NCBI GenBank assembly: GCA_934899185.1
Contig: CAKXYI010000001.1
Coordinates: 1-64,000 of the forward strand
DNA from: an uncultured Lachnospiraceae bacterium
Lineage (GTDB): Bacteria; Bacillota; Clostridia; Lachnospirales; Lachnospiraceae
Direction of reading: 5' to 3'
DNA: 64,000 nucleotides
Shown: positions 15,518-25,942 of the stretch, piece after piece
Numbering within the stretch: position 1 is the stretch's first letter
Layout of the letters: every line of letters starts with the position of its first letter
Translations under genes and position numbers: made by a program
The notes under the pieces: model-generated
The model's input: only the letters and a program-made list of their open reading frames with translations
Told to the model about the DNA's origin: nothing
Databases searched by the model: none

Positions 15518-18217
15518 ATGTTTACTATGGACACCACAATGGGGGAGATTTTAGACATCCCGGCTGTCAAAGCCTTCTTAGAAAAGGCTGCGCCACAAAT
15601 GATCAGTGGACCTGCCGCTGGCTATATCACCCCGATGACTTTATCTGCATTAAAAGGTATGAGCCCGGAATCTGCACCTATGGTCGATGCTCTGCTCGCT
15701 ATCGCAAACGGCAAAAACATCGACGCTTCTGCCTTTGATCCATCCAAGCAGAAGGCGGTTGTAAAATGTGGGCCGACCGTAGCCCAATATGACCTGGATG
15801 ACGTTGACGGCAAGATGTATATGCTCGACCACCGCTTTTCCGGGGCTTTCATCGTGCAGTTTTCCAAGAAAATGGACGAGAACATTCCGGGACAGATCAC
15901 ATATGAAGGAACTCCTGTAGATTATGTCCTTACCACAGCACAGGTTGCCGGAGGGGTGCAACTGCTGGGGATTTATGTCAGAAATATCTGCACAGAATAT
16001 GGCACAGACTACACCTTCCACTTTGAAGGCTTTACCGATACCGATGGCAACGTCATCGATCCGCAGGATTTTACCGTGCGTACCATAGACAAAGCCATCC
16101 CGGATCCGGCTTATGCCGCACATGAGGCAGTCGCACAAAGAGCTGCAGAGGAAGGCATGGTTCTTTTGAAAAATGAAAACCATCTGCTTCCACTTAAAAA
16201 GGATGCCCATGTACATCTGATCGGTGCCGAGGAATTTCGCACCGGTGCTGTCGGTGCCGGAAAGATCAATCCGCGCTATCAGATTCGTTTCTTAGAAGCC
16301 GTAAAAGATTCTGCCTTTGTGATCGACGACAACAGCGATACCTCTATTATCGTGATTTCCAGAGCCTCCGGCGAGAACTTCGATAATACCCCCTACAAGG
16401 GACAATATTATCTGACGGATGCCGAAGAAAAAATGATTACAGAAGCAAAGGAAAAGTCCAAACATATCATTGCTATCATCAATTCCGGTTATCCTATGGA
16501 TGTCCGTTGGACTCTGGATACATCAATCGAAGCCGTCATCTGGACCGGTTTTTCCGGCATGCTGGGTGGTCCTGCTCTGGTAAATATCTTAAATGGCAGC
16601 ATAAACCCATCCGGTAAACTGCCAGATACCTGGGCGCTGGATTATAAGGATATCCCTGCCTCTGCAAACTTTTATGTCCCTCCATCAGTCGAAGATGCCA
16701 TTGGCGCAGACGAAGATATCTGGATCGATACCGTCTATGAAGAAGATATCTATGTCGGCTATCGCTATTTTGAGACCTTTGACAAGCCGGTAGCCTATCC
16801 TTTTGGACACGGCTTATCCTACACGACATTTTCCACGGAAGGGAAATTGACAGATTCGGACATCAAAAATGTGCAGATGGAAGTCAGTGTGACCAATACT
16901 GGAAACTCTGCCGGAAAAGAAGTCTTACAGGTCTATGTCGCCATCCCGGATGGTAATTTAGAACAGCCAAGCAAACGACTTATTGCATTTCATAAGACAG
17001 ACCTCTTAGAAGCCGGAAAGACAGAGACTACAACCCTTTCCATCCCGATTGATAATCTGACTTCCTATGATGAAAAAGCACATGCCTTCATCCTTGAAAA
17101 AGGAACTTACATCTTTTTCCTCGGCGATTCCATCAAGCAGGTAGAGCCGATTGGAAGCATTGAAGTAGGGGAAAACAGGACTGTAAAAATCGTTGGCAAC
17201 TATATGAAGCCTCCGATCGACTTTACCAGATTATCCAAGTTTGATGAGACCACTTACCCACAGGGCAAATTAAGTGGTATCATCCCGGATCAGCACAGCC
17301 TCCATCACAAGACCGACAGATCTCATATTGACGAGGTAGAACTGCTGGAAGATCCACTGATCGATACCTTTTCTACCGAAGAACTGGCGCGCCTGAGTAT
17401 CTGTGCAAGTTCCGGCTGGGGCATGCAGGATATCGGTGTGGCAGGACGTATCAATCGTTTAGGCGAACGAAATCTTCCATACTTTGCTGTTTCGGACGGT
17501 AACAACGGCGTCAATATCAACAAGCCAAATATCGGTATGCCGACTTCCAACCTTATCTGTGCAAGTTGGAACCCATCCCTCGCCTATGAGGTTGCCAAAG
17601 TCATTGCCGAGGAGGCAAGAGAAAACAATGTCCAGATGATCTTGGCACCTGCCATGAACTTACACCGCAATCCTCTGTGTGGCAGACAGCCGGAATACTT
17701 CTCCGAAGATCCGCTTCTTGGCGGTATCATGGCTGGTTTCCATTCGCTTGGTCTGGAAGAAAACGGTATGGCTTCTTCCATCAAGCATGTGTGCTGTAAC
17801 GGTTCCGAATCCTCCCGCAAAAGAAACCACTCTATCGTATCGCAGCGTGCCCTGCGCGAGTTGTATTTGCGAACCTTTGAAGTAGCATTTTCCGTTTGTA
17901 AACCAGACTCCATCATGACCGCCTACAACGCCGTCAACGGTGTGCAGGCATCTGAGGACGAAGAACTCCTGATGGGAATTTTCCGCCATGAATTTGGACT
18001 GGAAGGCTACATCATGACCGACTGGGGCTGTTACGACACCGCGGATGTCGCCAAGATGGTACAGGCAGGTGTCTGCTGGATCACACCGGGCTCTACGGAT
18101 GACACCTATGTGACTCCGATCCTTGATGGCATCAAAAATGGTACTGTGGACGAAAAACGCCTGCGGAACAACGTCAAATACATGTATCATGTCATCAGAA
18201 AAAGAACAGAAAAATAA
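15518..18217 (+). CDS. Circularly permuted GH3 beta-glucosidase-type enzyme
   Basis: 899 residues, no signal peptide, so intracellular. The order of GH3 parts is reversed. After a unique N-terminal region of about 190 residues comes the (alpha/beta)6 GH3 C-domain (about 200-440, EGMVLLKNENHLLPL to PFGHGLSYTTF). A fibronectin III-like domain follows (about 445-545). The catalytic TIM-barrel N-domain is last (about 610-895), with GRQPEYFSEDPLL, SSIKHV and the nucleophile Asp of MTDWG near residue 835. The same order is known for Ruminococcus albus and Butyrivibrio enzymes. It probably hydrolyses beta-glucosides or cello-oligosaccharides. AAAGGAGG fixes the start; the longer frame has no site. 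Confidence 0.93.
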   Translation: MFTMDTTMGEILDIPAVKAFLEKAAPQMISGPAAGYITPMTLSALKGMSPESAPMVDALLAIANGKNIDASAFDPSKQKAVVKCGPTVAQYDLDDVDGKMYMLDHRFSGAFIVQFSKKMDENIPGQITYEGTPVDYVLTTAQVAGGVQLLGIYVRNICTEYGTDYTFHFEGFTDTDGNVIDPQDFTVRTIDKAIPDPAYAAHEAVAQRAAEEGMVLLKNENHLLPLKKDAHVHLIGAEEFRTGAVGAGKINPRYQIRFLEAVKDSAFVIDDNSDTSIIVISRASGENFDNTPYKGQYYLTDAEEKMITEAKEKSKHIIAIINSGYPMDVRWTLDTSIEAVIWTGFSGMLGGPALVNILNGSINPSGKLPDTWALDYKDIPASANFYVPPSVEDAIGADEDIWIDTVYEEDIYVGYRYFETFDKPVAYPFGHGLSYTTFSTEGKLTDSDIKNVQMEVSVTNTGNSAGKEVLQVYVAIPDGNLEQPSKRLIAFHKTDLLEAGKTETTTLSIPIDNLTSYDEKAHAFILEKGTYIFFLGDSIKQVEPIGSIEVGENRTVKIVGNYMKPPIDFTRLSKFDETTYPQGKLSGIIPDQHSLHHKTDRSHIDEVELLEDPLIDTFSTEELARLSICASSGWGMQDIGVAGRINRLGERNLPYFAVSDGNNGVNINKPNIGMPTSNLICASWNPSLAYEVAKVIAEEARENNVQMILAPAMNLHRNPLCGRQPEYFSEDPLLGGIMAGFHSLGLEENGMASSIKHVCCNGSESSRKRNHSIVSQRALRELYLRTFEVAFSVCKPDSIMTAYNAVNGVQASEDEELLMGIFRHEFGLEGYIMTDWGCYDTADVAKMVQAGVCWITPGSTDDTYVTPILDGIKNGTVDEKRLRNNVKYMYHVIRKRTEK

Positions 18218-18230
18218 GAAAACATGACAA

Positions 18231-18265
18231 AAGGGACGCTCCTTGTGGCAAAAGGAACGTCCCTT
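18231..18265. repeat. Dispersed palindromic hairpin element, copy 1
   Basis: Arms AAGGGACGCTCCTT and AAGGAACGTCCCTT around GTGGCAA, one mismatch. It lies between the convergent GH3 and chemoreceptor genes, where a hairpin can also end both transcripts. The same element recurs at six other sites in the window. Confidence 0.85.
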
Positions 18266-18270
18266 AAATT

Positions 18271-19761
18271 TTATAAATATTTATCCAACTGGTGGGATAC
18301 GTCAAGCACACCGCTCAGACGGCTCTTGGCATTTTCTACATTTTCCATATTGGCATTGGAAAGTTCCGCTGCCTGGTTGGAAGATGCGGTCACTTCCTCG
18401 GTCGTTGCTGATAAGTTGGTAATGTTATCTACGATCTGGTTGTTGGCATCGGAAAGTTTACTCAGACGATCATCGATATTTTCGATATGGGTGATCAGTT
18501 CTGTCACGTTCTCATTCATCGCCTCAAAACTCTCAGATGCTTCTGTGATCATGACATCCTGTGCATCCGTTGCACTGACAGACTGGGAAACCGCATTGGC
18601 TGCCCTAGTCGCATTCTCTGTCAGGTCATCGGAGATCTTGCTGATCTCTTCTGTCTCCTGCTTGGTACGCTCTGCCAACTGACGAATCTCATCCGCAACA
18701 ACAGCAAAGCCTCTTCCTGCTTCTCCCGCACGCGCACTCTCGATAGATGCATTCAACGCTAATAAGTTGGTCTGTCCGGAAATGGCAAGGATTGTATCTG
18801 CGATATTACGCACTTCCTCTGTCTTTTTCTGCAATGCTTCCATTGCCTCTGCCACATCTTTGTTTGTATGAGAAATGAGCTGTGACTGTTCTTTCAAACG
18901 GCTCATAACTTCCATAGACTGCTTGTTAATCTCACTAGACTGTTTTGCGATATCTACCATTGTTTCAGAATTCTGTAATGTCTGTTCAATGGACTCCTGA
19001 ATATTTGCCGTCATGGTTGTCTGTGTCTGAATGTTTTCTGCTGTAGATAATGTACTCTCAGAGATATTCTTCATGGCACCATTTACAACCTCAGAAGAAC
19101 CATTCAAATCATTTACGATATCCATAGCACTCTCTGTTCCCTTACGTACTTCTGCTGCAACGCCAATCACATCATCCAACATCGTCTTCATCTTGGCATT
19201 TCTAGCCTGTACTTCGCCAAGTGTATCCTTGTTAAACTGCTCAGCGATATTCGTCATAGTGACAAGTAAGAATAGCAGTACCAACACAATAACCACTACA
19301 AACAGCTGGTTAATTGCCGCGTCACCTTCCAGATTCTGATGCTGTGTAATCTTACCGATTGTCACAAGCACTTCCATCAAAAGGTATGCCAATCCACTAA
19401 AGAACGAGAACTTTCGATCAAAGAAAATCACACATCCCACCAATGGGAACATACCAAATACCTGGATAAATCCCTGGCTAAATGCAAATCCTGTCACATA
19501 ACATGTCAAAAGAAGCAATGGTACAGCAACGATTTTGAGTTTTGCTGATGCCGGATTCTTTTTATATACAATAAACAGAATCACAAATGATACAATTTCA
19601 ATTGCGGATACCATACAGGTCAGTCCCATAGAACGAACCCCCATAGCACAACATGTCCACATAATCGCAAGCAACACAGCATAAAACACTGCGTATCCTA
19701 TAATCAGAAAGCGATTTGCCCTTTTTAACTGTTCTTCCTGATCTGCATATCTAAATTCCAT
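18271..19761 (-). CDS. Methyl-accepting chemotaxis protein with six-helix membrane domain
   Basis: 496 residues. About 20-180 hold six closely packed hydrophobic segments with almost no extracellular loop and no HAMP domain. The signalling coiled coil follows, with the tip sequence [20 protein letters not shown]. Receptors of this build may sense membrane state or small internal ligands; the signal here is unknown. It is a second orphan receptor in the window, and its promoter looks like sigma-A, not SigD. Confidence 0.92.
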   Translation of the reverse strand: MEFRYADQEEQLKRANRFLIIGYAVFYAVLLAIMWTCCAMGVRSMGLTCMVSAIEIVSFVILFIVYKKNPASAKLKIVAVPLLLLTCYVTGFAFSQGFIQVFGMFPLVGCVIFFDRKFSFFSGLAYLLMEVLVTIGKITQHQNLEGDAAINQLFVVVIVLVLLFLLVTMTNIAEQFNKDTLGEVQARNAKMKTMLDDVIGVAAEVRKGTESAMDIVNDLNGSSEVVNGAMKNISESTLSTAENIQTQTTMTANIQESIEQTLQNSETMVDIAKQSSEINKQSMEVMSRLKEQSQLISHTNKDVAEAMEALQKKTEEVRNIADTILAISGQTNLLALNASIESARAGEAGRGFAVVADEIRQLAERTKQETEEISKISDDLTENATRAANAVSQSVSATDAQDVMITEASESFEAMNENVTELITHIENIDDRLSKLSDANNQIVDNITNLSATTEEVTASSNQAAELSNANMENVENAKSRLSGVLDVSHQLDKYL

Positions 19762-19816
19762 AATCCATTCCTTTCACTAGAAACACATTTGTTTCAGTTA
19801 TCATACTCTACTGTCC

Positions 19817-19846
19817 ATTATATGACATTTTTTTCCATTTTTCTAA
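19817..19846 (-). promoter_or_regulatory. Promoter of the second chemoreceptor gene
   Basis: On the minus strand, TTAGAA (19841-19846), 18 bases, then TATAAT (19817-19822). The -10 is perfect and the -35 weak. Confidence 0.5.
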
Positions 19847-19888
19847 CATTTTGTCATATTTTTATAAAAAAGTACTTTGAACACAAAA

Positions 19889-20704
19889 TCACAACGTTTT
19901 TCCCAATTCCCAAAATGCCACAGCACTCGCTGCCGCCACGTTCAACGAATCTACGCCGTGCTGCATTGGAATACAGACCGTATAATCACAATCTGCAATC
20001 GTCGTCTGTGCAAGCCCATCGCCTTCTGTTCCAAGCACTACCGCCAGTTTGTTTTCCGCCAGAAGTTTGGCATCATCAATCGCGTATGAATCTTCTTTTA
20101 AAGCCATGGCAACCGTCTTGTATCCCAATTTCTTTAACGTCTCTCCTGTCTTATCATACCATGCATCTTTTGGAAGATACGTCCACGGAATCTGAAAAAC
20201 ACATCCCATACTGACCCGACAGGCTCTACGATACAAAGGGTCTGCGCAGCCATGTGTCAGAAGAATGCCATCCATACCAAGTGCCGCTGCCGAGCGGAAG
20301 ATAGCACCCACATTTGTTGGATTTACCACTTCTTCTAAAATAGCAATACGTCTTTTCCCTTCACAAATGGCTGCCACCCCCGGCATTTCTTTTCTTCGCA
20401 TTGCGCAAAGCATGCCTCTCGCCAACTGGAATCCTGTAATCTGTGTCAGCACTGAAAGATCTGCCACATAGACCGGGATATCGCCCACTTTTTTCAAGAC
20501 TTCCCCTGCTTTTTTCTCCGTCTGTCCTTTCTCCATCAAAATAGAAAGCGGCTCATAGCCCGCTTCCAAAGCACGCAGGATCACATTTGGACTCTCCGCG
20601 ATAAAAACGCCCAACTCCGGCTCAAAATAATGTAATAATTGTGCTTCCTTCTTATCTATATACATATCCAACTGTGGGATATGCAGGTCTGTAATCTCGA
20701 TCAT
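19889..20704 (-). CDS. SpoU/TrmH-family RNA 2'-O-methyltransferase
   Basis: 271 residues. The SPOUT knot motifs are present in order: NPTNVGAIFRSAAALG, LGTEGDGL, and IPMQHGVDSLNVAAASAVAFW. Such enzymes use S-adenosylmethionine to methylate ribose in tRNA or rRNA; the target here cannot be told. The N-terminal 100 residues form a substrate-binding domain as in TsnR/YsgA-type members. It stands alone between the chemoreceptor and the YesL gene. Confidence 0.9.
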   Translation of the reverse strand: MIEITDLHIPQLDMYIDKKEAQLLHYFEPELGVFIAESPNVILRALEAGYEPLSILMEKGQTEKKAGEVLKKVGDIPVYVADLSVLTQITGFQLARGMLCAMRRKEMPGVAAICEGKRRIAILEEVVNPTNVGAIFRSAAALGMDGILLTHGCADPLYRRACRVSMGCVFQIPWTYLPKDAWYDKTGETLKKLGYKTVAMALKEDSYAIDDAKLLAENKLAVVLGTEGDGLAQTTIADCDYTVCIPMQHGVDSLNVAAASAVAFWELGKTL

Positions 20705-20720
20705 GCTCTCTCCTTGCCAT

Positions 20721-20755
20721 AAGGGACGTTCCTTTCGCCACGAGGAGTGTCCCTT
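20721..20755. repeat. Dispersed palindromic hairpin element, copy 2
   Basis: AAGGGACGTTCCT and AGGAGTGTCCCTT around TTCGCCACG, two mismatches. It lies in the leader of the SpoU methyltransferase gene, 16 bases from its start codon. Confidence 0.75.
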
Positions 20756-20805
20756 TGGTTCTGTTTTTTTCTTCCTCTAAGATAAACGAAAAGATGAACT
20801 TTGTA

Positions 20806-20848
20806 AAACAGAAAAACTCCTGCGCATTTCTATGCGCAGGAGTTTTTC
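20806..20848 (-). terminator. Terminator of the sugar ABC operon
   Basis: A perfect 17-bp stem (20811-20827 with 20832-20848) and a TTCT loop. The stop codon of the YesL gene lies inside the loop, so the last codons of that gene form one arm. Confidence 0.85.
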
Positions 20849-21480
20849 GCTGAGCCGGAAGAAGTCTCTTCCCGGCAAAGTGAATGATCCCAAATCAGGT
20901 GAGAAAGCCAGAGCTGCAGTGCCACGCCAAAGAAAACAATGACATAGCCGACCAGACTGGTAAAGACCGGTCTGAAATAACATAAAAGTGCCGGTCCGCC
21001 CCAGATGACCCAGAGCAAAAGGGTCGCCGGCAGTTTACCAAATGCAAACAAAAAAGCATTGGCCAGATGGTCTTTAACCCGATTGTCATAGTTCGCCACC
21101 AGCGGAAAGACCCAAAAGAGCATACTGACCGCCACAAAGAATAGCACGCCGCCAAAGAATAAAAAGAACATATTGACAGGCTCTGCGATCTTAATAGCAT
21201 AATACATATCCCCTGCACCCAGAACCATGACGATGGCAAGGATCAGCCACGCGCCGGTCGCCTGCTTAAAGTCAGCGGCAAAGGCACGGAAAAACTCTAA
21301 AGTCAAGATTCCTCCCTCCGGTTCTTTCATTTTTTTCATACAACGTGCCCCAGCACTGAGCGATGCCCCTATCGTCACAATCGGGAGACAGCCCAAAAGC
21401 ACGAGAAAATTGAGCAGCACAAACTGCCCAATCTTTCCCAAAATCCATATAACTTTGTTCTCAGATGTAAAATTCATCAT
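20830..21480 (-). CDS. YesL (DUF624) family membrane protein
   Basis: 216 residues with about five hydrophobic segments and the DUF624/YesL pattern near the start (NFLVLLGCLPIVTIGASLSAG). Such proteins are regularly found in sugar ABC transporter operons of Firmicutes; their role is not established. It follows the second permease by five bases and is the last gene of the operon. The start at 21480 is chosen because AAAGGGG precedes it; the longer frame would overlap the permease without a site. Confidence 0.85.
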   Translation of the reverse strand: MMNFTSENKVIWILGKIGQFVLLNFLVLLGCLPIVTIGASLSAGARCMKKMKEPEGGILTLEFFRAFAADFKQATGAWLILAIVMVLGAGDMYYAIKIAEPVNMFFLFFGGVLFFVAVSMLFWVFPLVANYDNRVKDHLANAFLFAFGKLPATLLLWVIWGGPALLCYFRPVFTSLVGYVIVFFGVALQLWLSHLIWDHSLCREETSSGSAKNSCA

Positions 21481-21485
21481 TTCTT

Positions 21486-22358
21486 TTACCCCTTTACGCC
21501 ACCGAGTGATACTCCTTCCACGATAAATCTGGATAAAAGGAAGTACATCACAAGCATTGGCAAGATTGTAATGGAGAGTCCTAAGAATACAACGCCATAG
21601 TCGGTACGGAAGGATTCGCTTGTCAGCATCTGTACAAACATGGTCAATGTCTTTTTCTCGGAACTGCTGATGATCAGTGTCGGCATGAACAGATTGTTCC
21701 AACTAGCCACAAACTGGAAGATCGCCTGTGTTGCGATCGCCGGTTTCATCAATGGTACGACGATCGTGTTAAAGATACGGATTTCCCCACAGCCATCAAT
21801 GCGGGCCGCTTCTACCAGTTCCGGGGAAAGTGCTCCCTCCATGTACTGCTTCATAAAGAATACGACCGCCGGAGTAGTAATACCCGGGATGATCAGCGGC
21901 CAATAAGTATCCAGTAAATTCAGTTTCATCATGAACTGGTAGAAACCAATGGCAAATACCTGCGTCGGCACCATCATGACACCCATGATAAATGCCCATG
22001 CTGCTTTGCGACCTTTAAAGGAGTAGTTGTGGATGCCGTATGCTGTCATAGAAGAAAAATATACGGACAATATGGTAAATGGAACAGCCACCTTAAAGGA
22101 ATTGAACATGCTTTGTAAGACCGTAACACCAAGACCCTGTTGGGATTTGTCGAAATTTGCGATATTGTTCTTTAAATTTGATCCAAAGAGAAGTGAAATA
22201 CCACTCTGTACCTGTGTCGACGTGCGCGTAGCATTGACGAACATCAGATAAAATGGGATCAGACTGATCAGACAAAGCAGGATCATAATGATGTTCCGAA
22301 AGATCTTCTGCCTGCGTACGGCTTTTGTCTTATTTTGCAACGGCTGATTACTTTCCAT
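21486..22358 (-). CDS. Carbohydrate ABC transporter permease (MalG/AraQ type)
   Basis: 290 residues and six membrane segments. The cytoplasmic EAA loop that docks the ATPase is present (EAARIDGCGEIRIFNTIVVP). It pairs with the preceding MalF-type permease, which it overlaps by 11 bases. The start at MESNQP is supported by AGGGGG upstream. It lacks an ATPase gene in the operon, as is common where a shared MsmK-type ATPase serves several importers. Confidence 0.93.
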   Translation of the reverse strand: MESNQPLQNKTKAVRRQKIFRNIIMILLCLISLIPFYLMFVNATRTSTQVQSGISLLFGSNLKNNIANFDKSQQGLGVTVLQSMFNSFKVAVPFTILSVYFSSMTAYGIHNYSFKGRKAAWAFIMGVMMVPTQVFAIGFYQFMMKLNLLDTYWPLIIPGITTPAVVFFMKQYMEGALSPELVEAARIDGCGEIRIFNTIVVPLMKPAIATQAIFQFVASWNNLFMPTLIISSSEKKTLTMFVQMLTSESFRTDYGVVFLGLSITILPMLVMYFLLSRFIVEGVSLGGVKG

Positions 22359-23340
22359 GACGCTTGCCCCCTTTCTTCTTTTTTCCGCCTCCACCATATG
22401 CATCGGATGTCTGCATGACGCGGAAGAAGATCAAACTAATGATCAGGGTACAGATAAAGAGAAGTACGGATACTGATGCCGCCCTTCCGGTATCTGTATT
22501 GTGCAGTCTCATAATGTACATGGTCACAGTTGTTGAAGTATCATTTGGTCCTCCCACATAACCTGTGCCCTGTCCTACATTAAAGAGTGCCGGAATATCG
22601 AACAACTGAAGCCCACCGATGGCTGATGTCACAAGTACATACAACATGACCGGCTTTAACAGCGGAAGGGTAATCGAAAAGAATTGCTGTCTGCCTGTCG
22701 CCCCATCCAACTCGGCGGCTTCGTAAATATCAGGACTGATTCCTATGATACCTGCGATCAGAAGTAACATAGTATTGCCATACCACATCCAGACCTGGAT
22801 CATGGAAATGGATATGCCGGTTCCCCACTTGCTCATCATAATATCTGCATTTTGTGAGATCCAACCAAGACTGCGCAGTGTCGACATGATCGGACCATAC
22901 TTGCTTAAGAGAGCACAAAAGAGAAGGGAAATAGATGCCGCTGTAATGATATTCGGCATGTAGAGAACAACCTTGTAAAAGCCTCTTGCCTTTAATTTGG
23001 CACGATTATTTGTCAGCCATGCGGCTGCCAAAAGGCTCAGTAAGATCTGGGGTACAAAGTTTAACAACCACAGGCGAAGCGTATTGCCCAGGTATTTTAG
23101 GAAATATCCCTGCTCACCATCTGCAATACCCAGCACATTCAGATAATTCTGAAAGCCCGTAAAAGTAATCGTTGTGCGCAGATTTCTGGTAGTGTACTCG
23201 AACATGCTGTAATAGAAGGTATTAATCAGCGGCCACAGGGAGAAAACCAGATATACGATAAAGAACGGTGCAATAAAGAGATAGCCATATTTTCCATAAC
23301 TGACCGTCTTTGGTTTTGTTTCTTTTTTTCTTGCTTTCAT
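22348..23340 (-). CDS. Carbohydrate ABC transporter permease (MalF/UgpA type)
   Basis: 330 residues with a basic N-terminus, six membrane segments and the EAA loop EAAELDGATGRQQFFSITLP. It ends in a very lysine- and glycine-rich tail (GGGGKKKKGGKRHGK). It forms the membrane heterodimer with the next gene and is fed by the lipoprotein encoded just upstream. Context points to cellobiose or longer beta-glucans as cargo; this is inference. Confidence 0.93.
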   Translation of the reverse strand: MKARKKETKPKTVSYGKYGYLFIAPFFIVYLVFSLWPLINTFYYSMFEYTTRNLRTTITFTGFQNYLNVLGIADGEQGYFLKYLGNTLRLWLLNFVPQILLSLLAAAWLTNNRAKLKARGFYKVVLYMPNIITAASISLLFCALLSKYGPIMSTLRSLGWISQNADIMMSKWGTGISISMIQVWMWYGNTMLLLIAGIIGISPDIYEAAELDGATGRQQFFSITLPLLKPVMLYVLVTSAIGGLQLFDIPALFNVGQGTGYVGGPNDTSTTVTMYIMRLHNTDTGRAASVSVLLFICTLIISLIFFRVMQTSDAYGGGGKKKKGGKRHGK

Positions 23341-23406
23341 ATGGTTTTCACCTCATTTAAAATGATTGCCCGGAGCCCAAATCCTGCTCCGGGCAAAAGA
23401 TTTTTA

Positions 23407-24801
23407 TTACTCTACTTTCAAATAAGAATATGTGTCATGTACGGCTGCCTTGAAGTCCTTGATGGCAGTATCCATATCAGATTCGCCCGTTGCATATGCT
23501 GTAACTGCTGCTGGGAACAAGGTCTCATTGATGGTCATATCCTCTGCTGTAACTAAAGATACATCTACATCCTGTCCTCTTGTTGAGAAGAATTCCGGAA
23601 TGTTCTGATCTCCGTAAAGGCTAAAGGTAGATGCGCCCTTTATGTTGTTTGCTACGATATCAGAGATAGCCTTCTGGTTGTTTACAAAGTCACCGTTTGC
23701 TTCATAAATGCTTGTCATGAAGTCTTTGTCACAAGTGCAGGACTTGATGATCTCTGCTGCTACGTCTGTATCAGCACATTTTGCAGTTGCTGCAAGTCCG
23801 GTACCGCCCCAATAGAACTGAACCGGTGCATCTACAAGGATGGTATTCTTATCCCATGTATCCGTCAGACTCCAGTAGGTGTACCATGGGCATCCGGCAA
23901 ATGCGATACATGCTTCTGACTTCTCGCCGTCGCCATCCTTCAATGCTGCCCAGTCAGTACCCCACATTGTGGTATTAAAGGTAAGATCCTCATCATATAA
24001 GGTCTTTGAGTATTCCATGTACTCTTCCATGGCAGGATCCATCTGGATCACGTCATTGTCATCATACCAGCCGACCGTACGTGCACCATTTAAGAAGATA
24101 TACTTCAGGTCATCATAACCGGAGAAGAGTTTTACTTTTCCGCCAGAAGCATCGTTGACTTTTCTTGCTGCTTCTAAGATAGAATCCCAACTAGAGAACA
24201 TTTTCTCAAGTTCAGCCTGATCGGTCGTTCCCAGATATTTTTCTGCCAAATCTGCACGGATCTGGATACATCCAGGTGTTGCCTGCCAGAAAGAAGCCTT
24301 CTGTACGCCGTCCTTGTCAGAACCAAGTTCGATATTGTAAGAGAACTGGTCTGCTGTATCTGCATCTGTAATGCCAAGATCCTTGAGGCTCATCAGATAA
24401 TCAGACTGCACATATTTCTGCACATAACCAACTTCCAAAAGCATCATGTCAGGATAAAGTTCGTTGCTCGGATCGTCTAACAAAGCATCGATCTTGTCCT
24501 GATAGTAACTAGAGCCACCGCAGTTTACAAATACCAATCTGTCCTTGAGATCCGGGTATTTTTTCACTAACAAATCTTGTAAGGTTGTGAAATCCGTATT
24601 CCACGCCCATATAACAAAAGCATCTTTTGCACTAGGATCACCAGTAATTTCATTTTCCGGAATGGCATCTTCATCAGTTCCACTCTCCTCTGTTGCATCA
24701 CTGTTTGCCTGATCGTCGTTCCCCCCAGAACTTCCGCAGGCTGCCAACGAGAACGTCATGGCAAATGCCAACAACATCGCTAACACTTTTCTCTTTTTCA
24801 T
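23407..24801 (-). CDS. Sugar-binding lipoprotein of ABC importer
   Basis: 464 residues of the family 1 extracellular solute-binding proteins. A signal peptide with lipobox (LAAC, then GSSGGNDD) anchors it to the membrane. The linker is rich in Asp and Glu, and the mature part has typical binding-protein sequence with many aromatic residues (GCPWYTYWSLTDTWD). The start at MKKRKV is set by AAAAGGAGGAAAACGAA; upstream codons are not credible. It is the first transporter gene after lacI, followed by the two permeases and yesL. Confidence 0.93.
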   Translation of the reverse strand: MKKRKVLAMLLAFAMTFSLAACGSSGGNDDQANSDATEESGTDEDAIPENEITGDPSAKDAFVIWAWNTDFTTLQDLLVKKYPDLKDRLVFVNCGGSSYYQDKIDALLDDPSNELYPDMMLLEVGYVQKYVQSDYLMSLKDLGITDADTADQFSYNIELGSDKDGVQKASFWQATPGCIQIRADLAEKYLGTTDQAELEKMFSSWDSILEAARKVNDASGGKVKLFSGYDDLKYIFLNGARTVGWYDDNDVIQMDPAMEEYMEYSKTLYDEDLTFNTTMWGTDWAALKDGDGEKSEACIAFAGCPWYTYWSLTDTWDKNTILVDAPVQFYWGGTGLAATAKCADTDVAAEIIKSCTCDKDFMTSIYEANGDFVNNQKAISDIVANNIKGASTFSLYGDQNIPEFFSTRGQDVDVSLVTAEDMTINETLFPAAVTAYATGESDMDTAIKDFKAAVHDTYSYLKVE

Positions 24802-24879
24802 TTCGTTTTCCTCCTTTTTATACATTACATATAAATATTTATTGCTAACCACAGTAGTCATCGCCACTGTAATTGTGCA

Positions 24880-25899
24880 CTAGGTATGATTGATGTCCCT
24901 TACGGACTGTCCTTTTTCCACATAGCCCTCAACAATATATGGACGGATCAGCGTTGTTTTTGGTTCCTCGATCAGACTGATCAACTGCTCTGCTGCCAAT
25001 CGTCCGATGCTTTCCGTATCCTGCTTTAATGTCGTCAACTGCGGTTCCAACTGATAAGCGATCCGGATGCCATCATAGCCGGCTACAGAAATATCCTGCG
25101 GGATCCTGAGCCCTGCCTGTCGGATTGCCTTGATGCCGCCAAAACTGGCGAAGTCATCCTGATATAAAATGCAGGTCGGTCGATCTTCCAATTCAAGAAG
25201 TTCTCTGGTCCTTTCATATGCCTCATCCGCATTGCGGTATGCCGCTTCCTTGATGTAAGCATCCGGGATGGATAAGCCCTTTTGCTCCGCCATCCGGTAA
25301 AAGGTGGACAGGCGGCTCTGGGTAACGGCGGAATCTGCGCCGTGGATATAGGCGATCTTCCGATGTCCTCTTTCATATACATAGGAAAAGAGGTCTTCCA
25401 TGCCCTTTGCATTGTCCGACATGATGGCGATGCGATTGTGGAAAAGATGATCGATCGTCACTACCGGAATGTTGCTTTTTACAAGTTCTATCACTTCCGG
25501 GTCGTTAAAATCGATACAGGCGATCACCACGCCATCAAACCCACGATATCTGGCATGTTCCAGATAAGTCATGCGGTTGGGACGAGTCTTGCAACAGTTG
25601 ATAAAAGTCATATCGTAGCCCTGCTGCTCCGCTGTCTGCTTGAAACTGTCAAGCACATGTGAAAAATAATTGTGTGTCAAACCGCTGCGTGCTTCATCGA
25701 CAAACAATACACCGATATTATAAGTACGATTTGTCTTTAGTGCCTTTGCCGCAGAGTTTGGAAAATATCCCATTTCTTTTGCCACCTGCCGGATCCGTTC
25801 TTTCGTCTCAGCACTGATATCATTATGATCATTCAGTGCCTTGCTGACAGTTGCTACGGAAACCTGACAAGCCTTTGCAATATCTTTGAGTGATACCAT
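24880..25899 (-). CDS. LacI-family transcriptional repressor
   Basis: 339 residues. The N-terminal helix-turn-helix is SLKDIAKACQVSVATVSKAL, followed by the hinge helix (SAAKALKTNRT) and a periplasmic-binding-protein-like sugar domain. It heads the ABC importer operon and is divergent from cellobiose phosphorylase. Two shared candidate operators (25943-25960 and 26215-26226) place it as repressor of itself, the importer and the phosphorylase, with cellobiose or a derivative as likely inducer. Confidence 0.93.
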   Translation of the reverse strand: MVSLKDIAKACQVSVATVSKALNDHNDISAETKERIRQVAKEMGYFPNSAAKALKTNRTYNIGVLFVDEARSGLTHNYFSHVLDSFKQTAEQQGYDMTFINCCKTRPNRMTYLEHARYRGFDGVVIACIDFNDPEVIELVKSNIPVVTIDHLFHNRIAIMSDNAKGMEDLFSYVYERGHRKIAYIHGADSAVTQSRLSTFYRMAEQKGLSIPDAYIKEAAYRNADEAYERTRELLELEDRPTCILYQDDFASFGGIKAIRQAGLRIPQDISVAGYDGIRIAYQLEPQLTTLKQDTESIGRLAAEQLISLIEEPKTTLIRPYIVEGYVEKGQSVRDINHT

Positions 25900-25942
25900 C
25901 CTTTCTCCTCTCGACTTTATAATTTGTTTTGAAGAAAAATTT

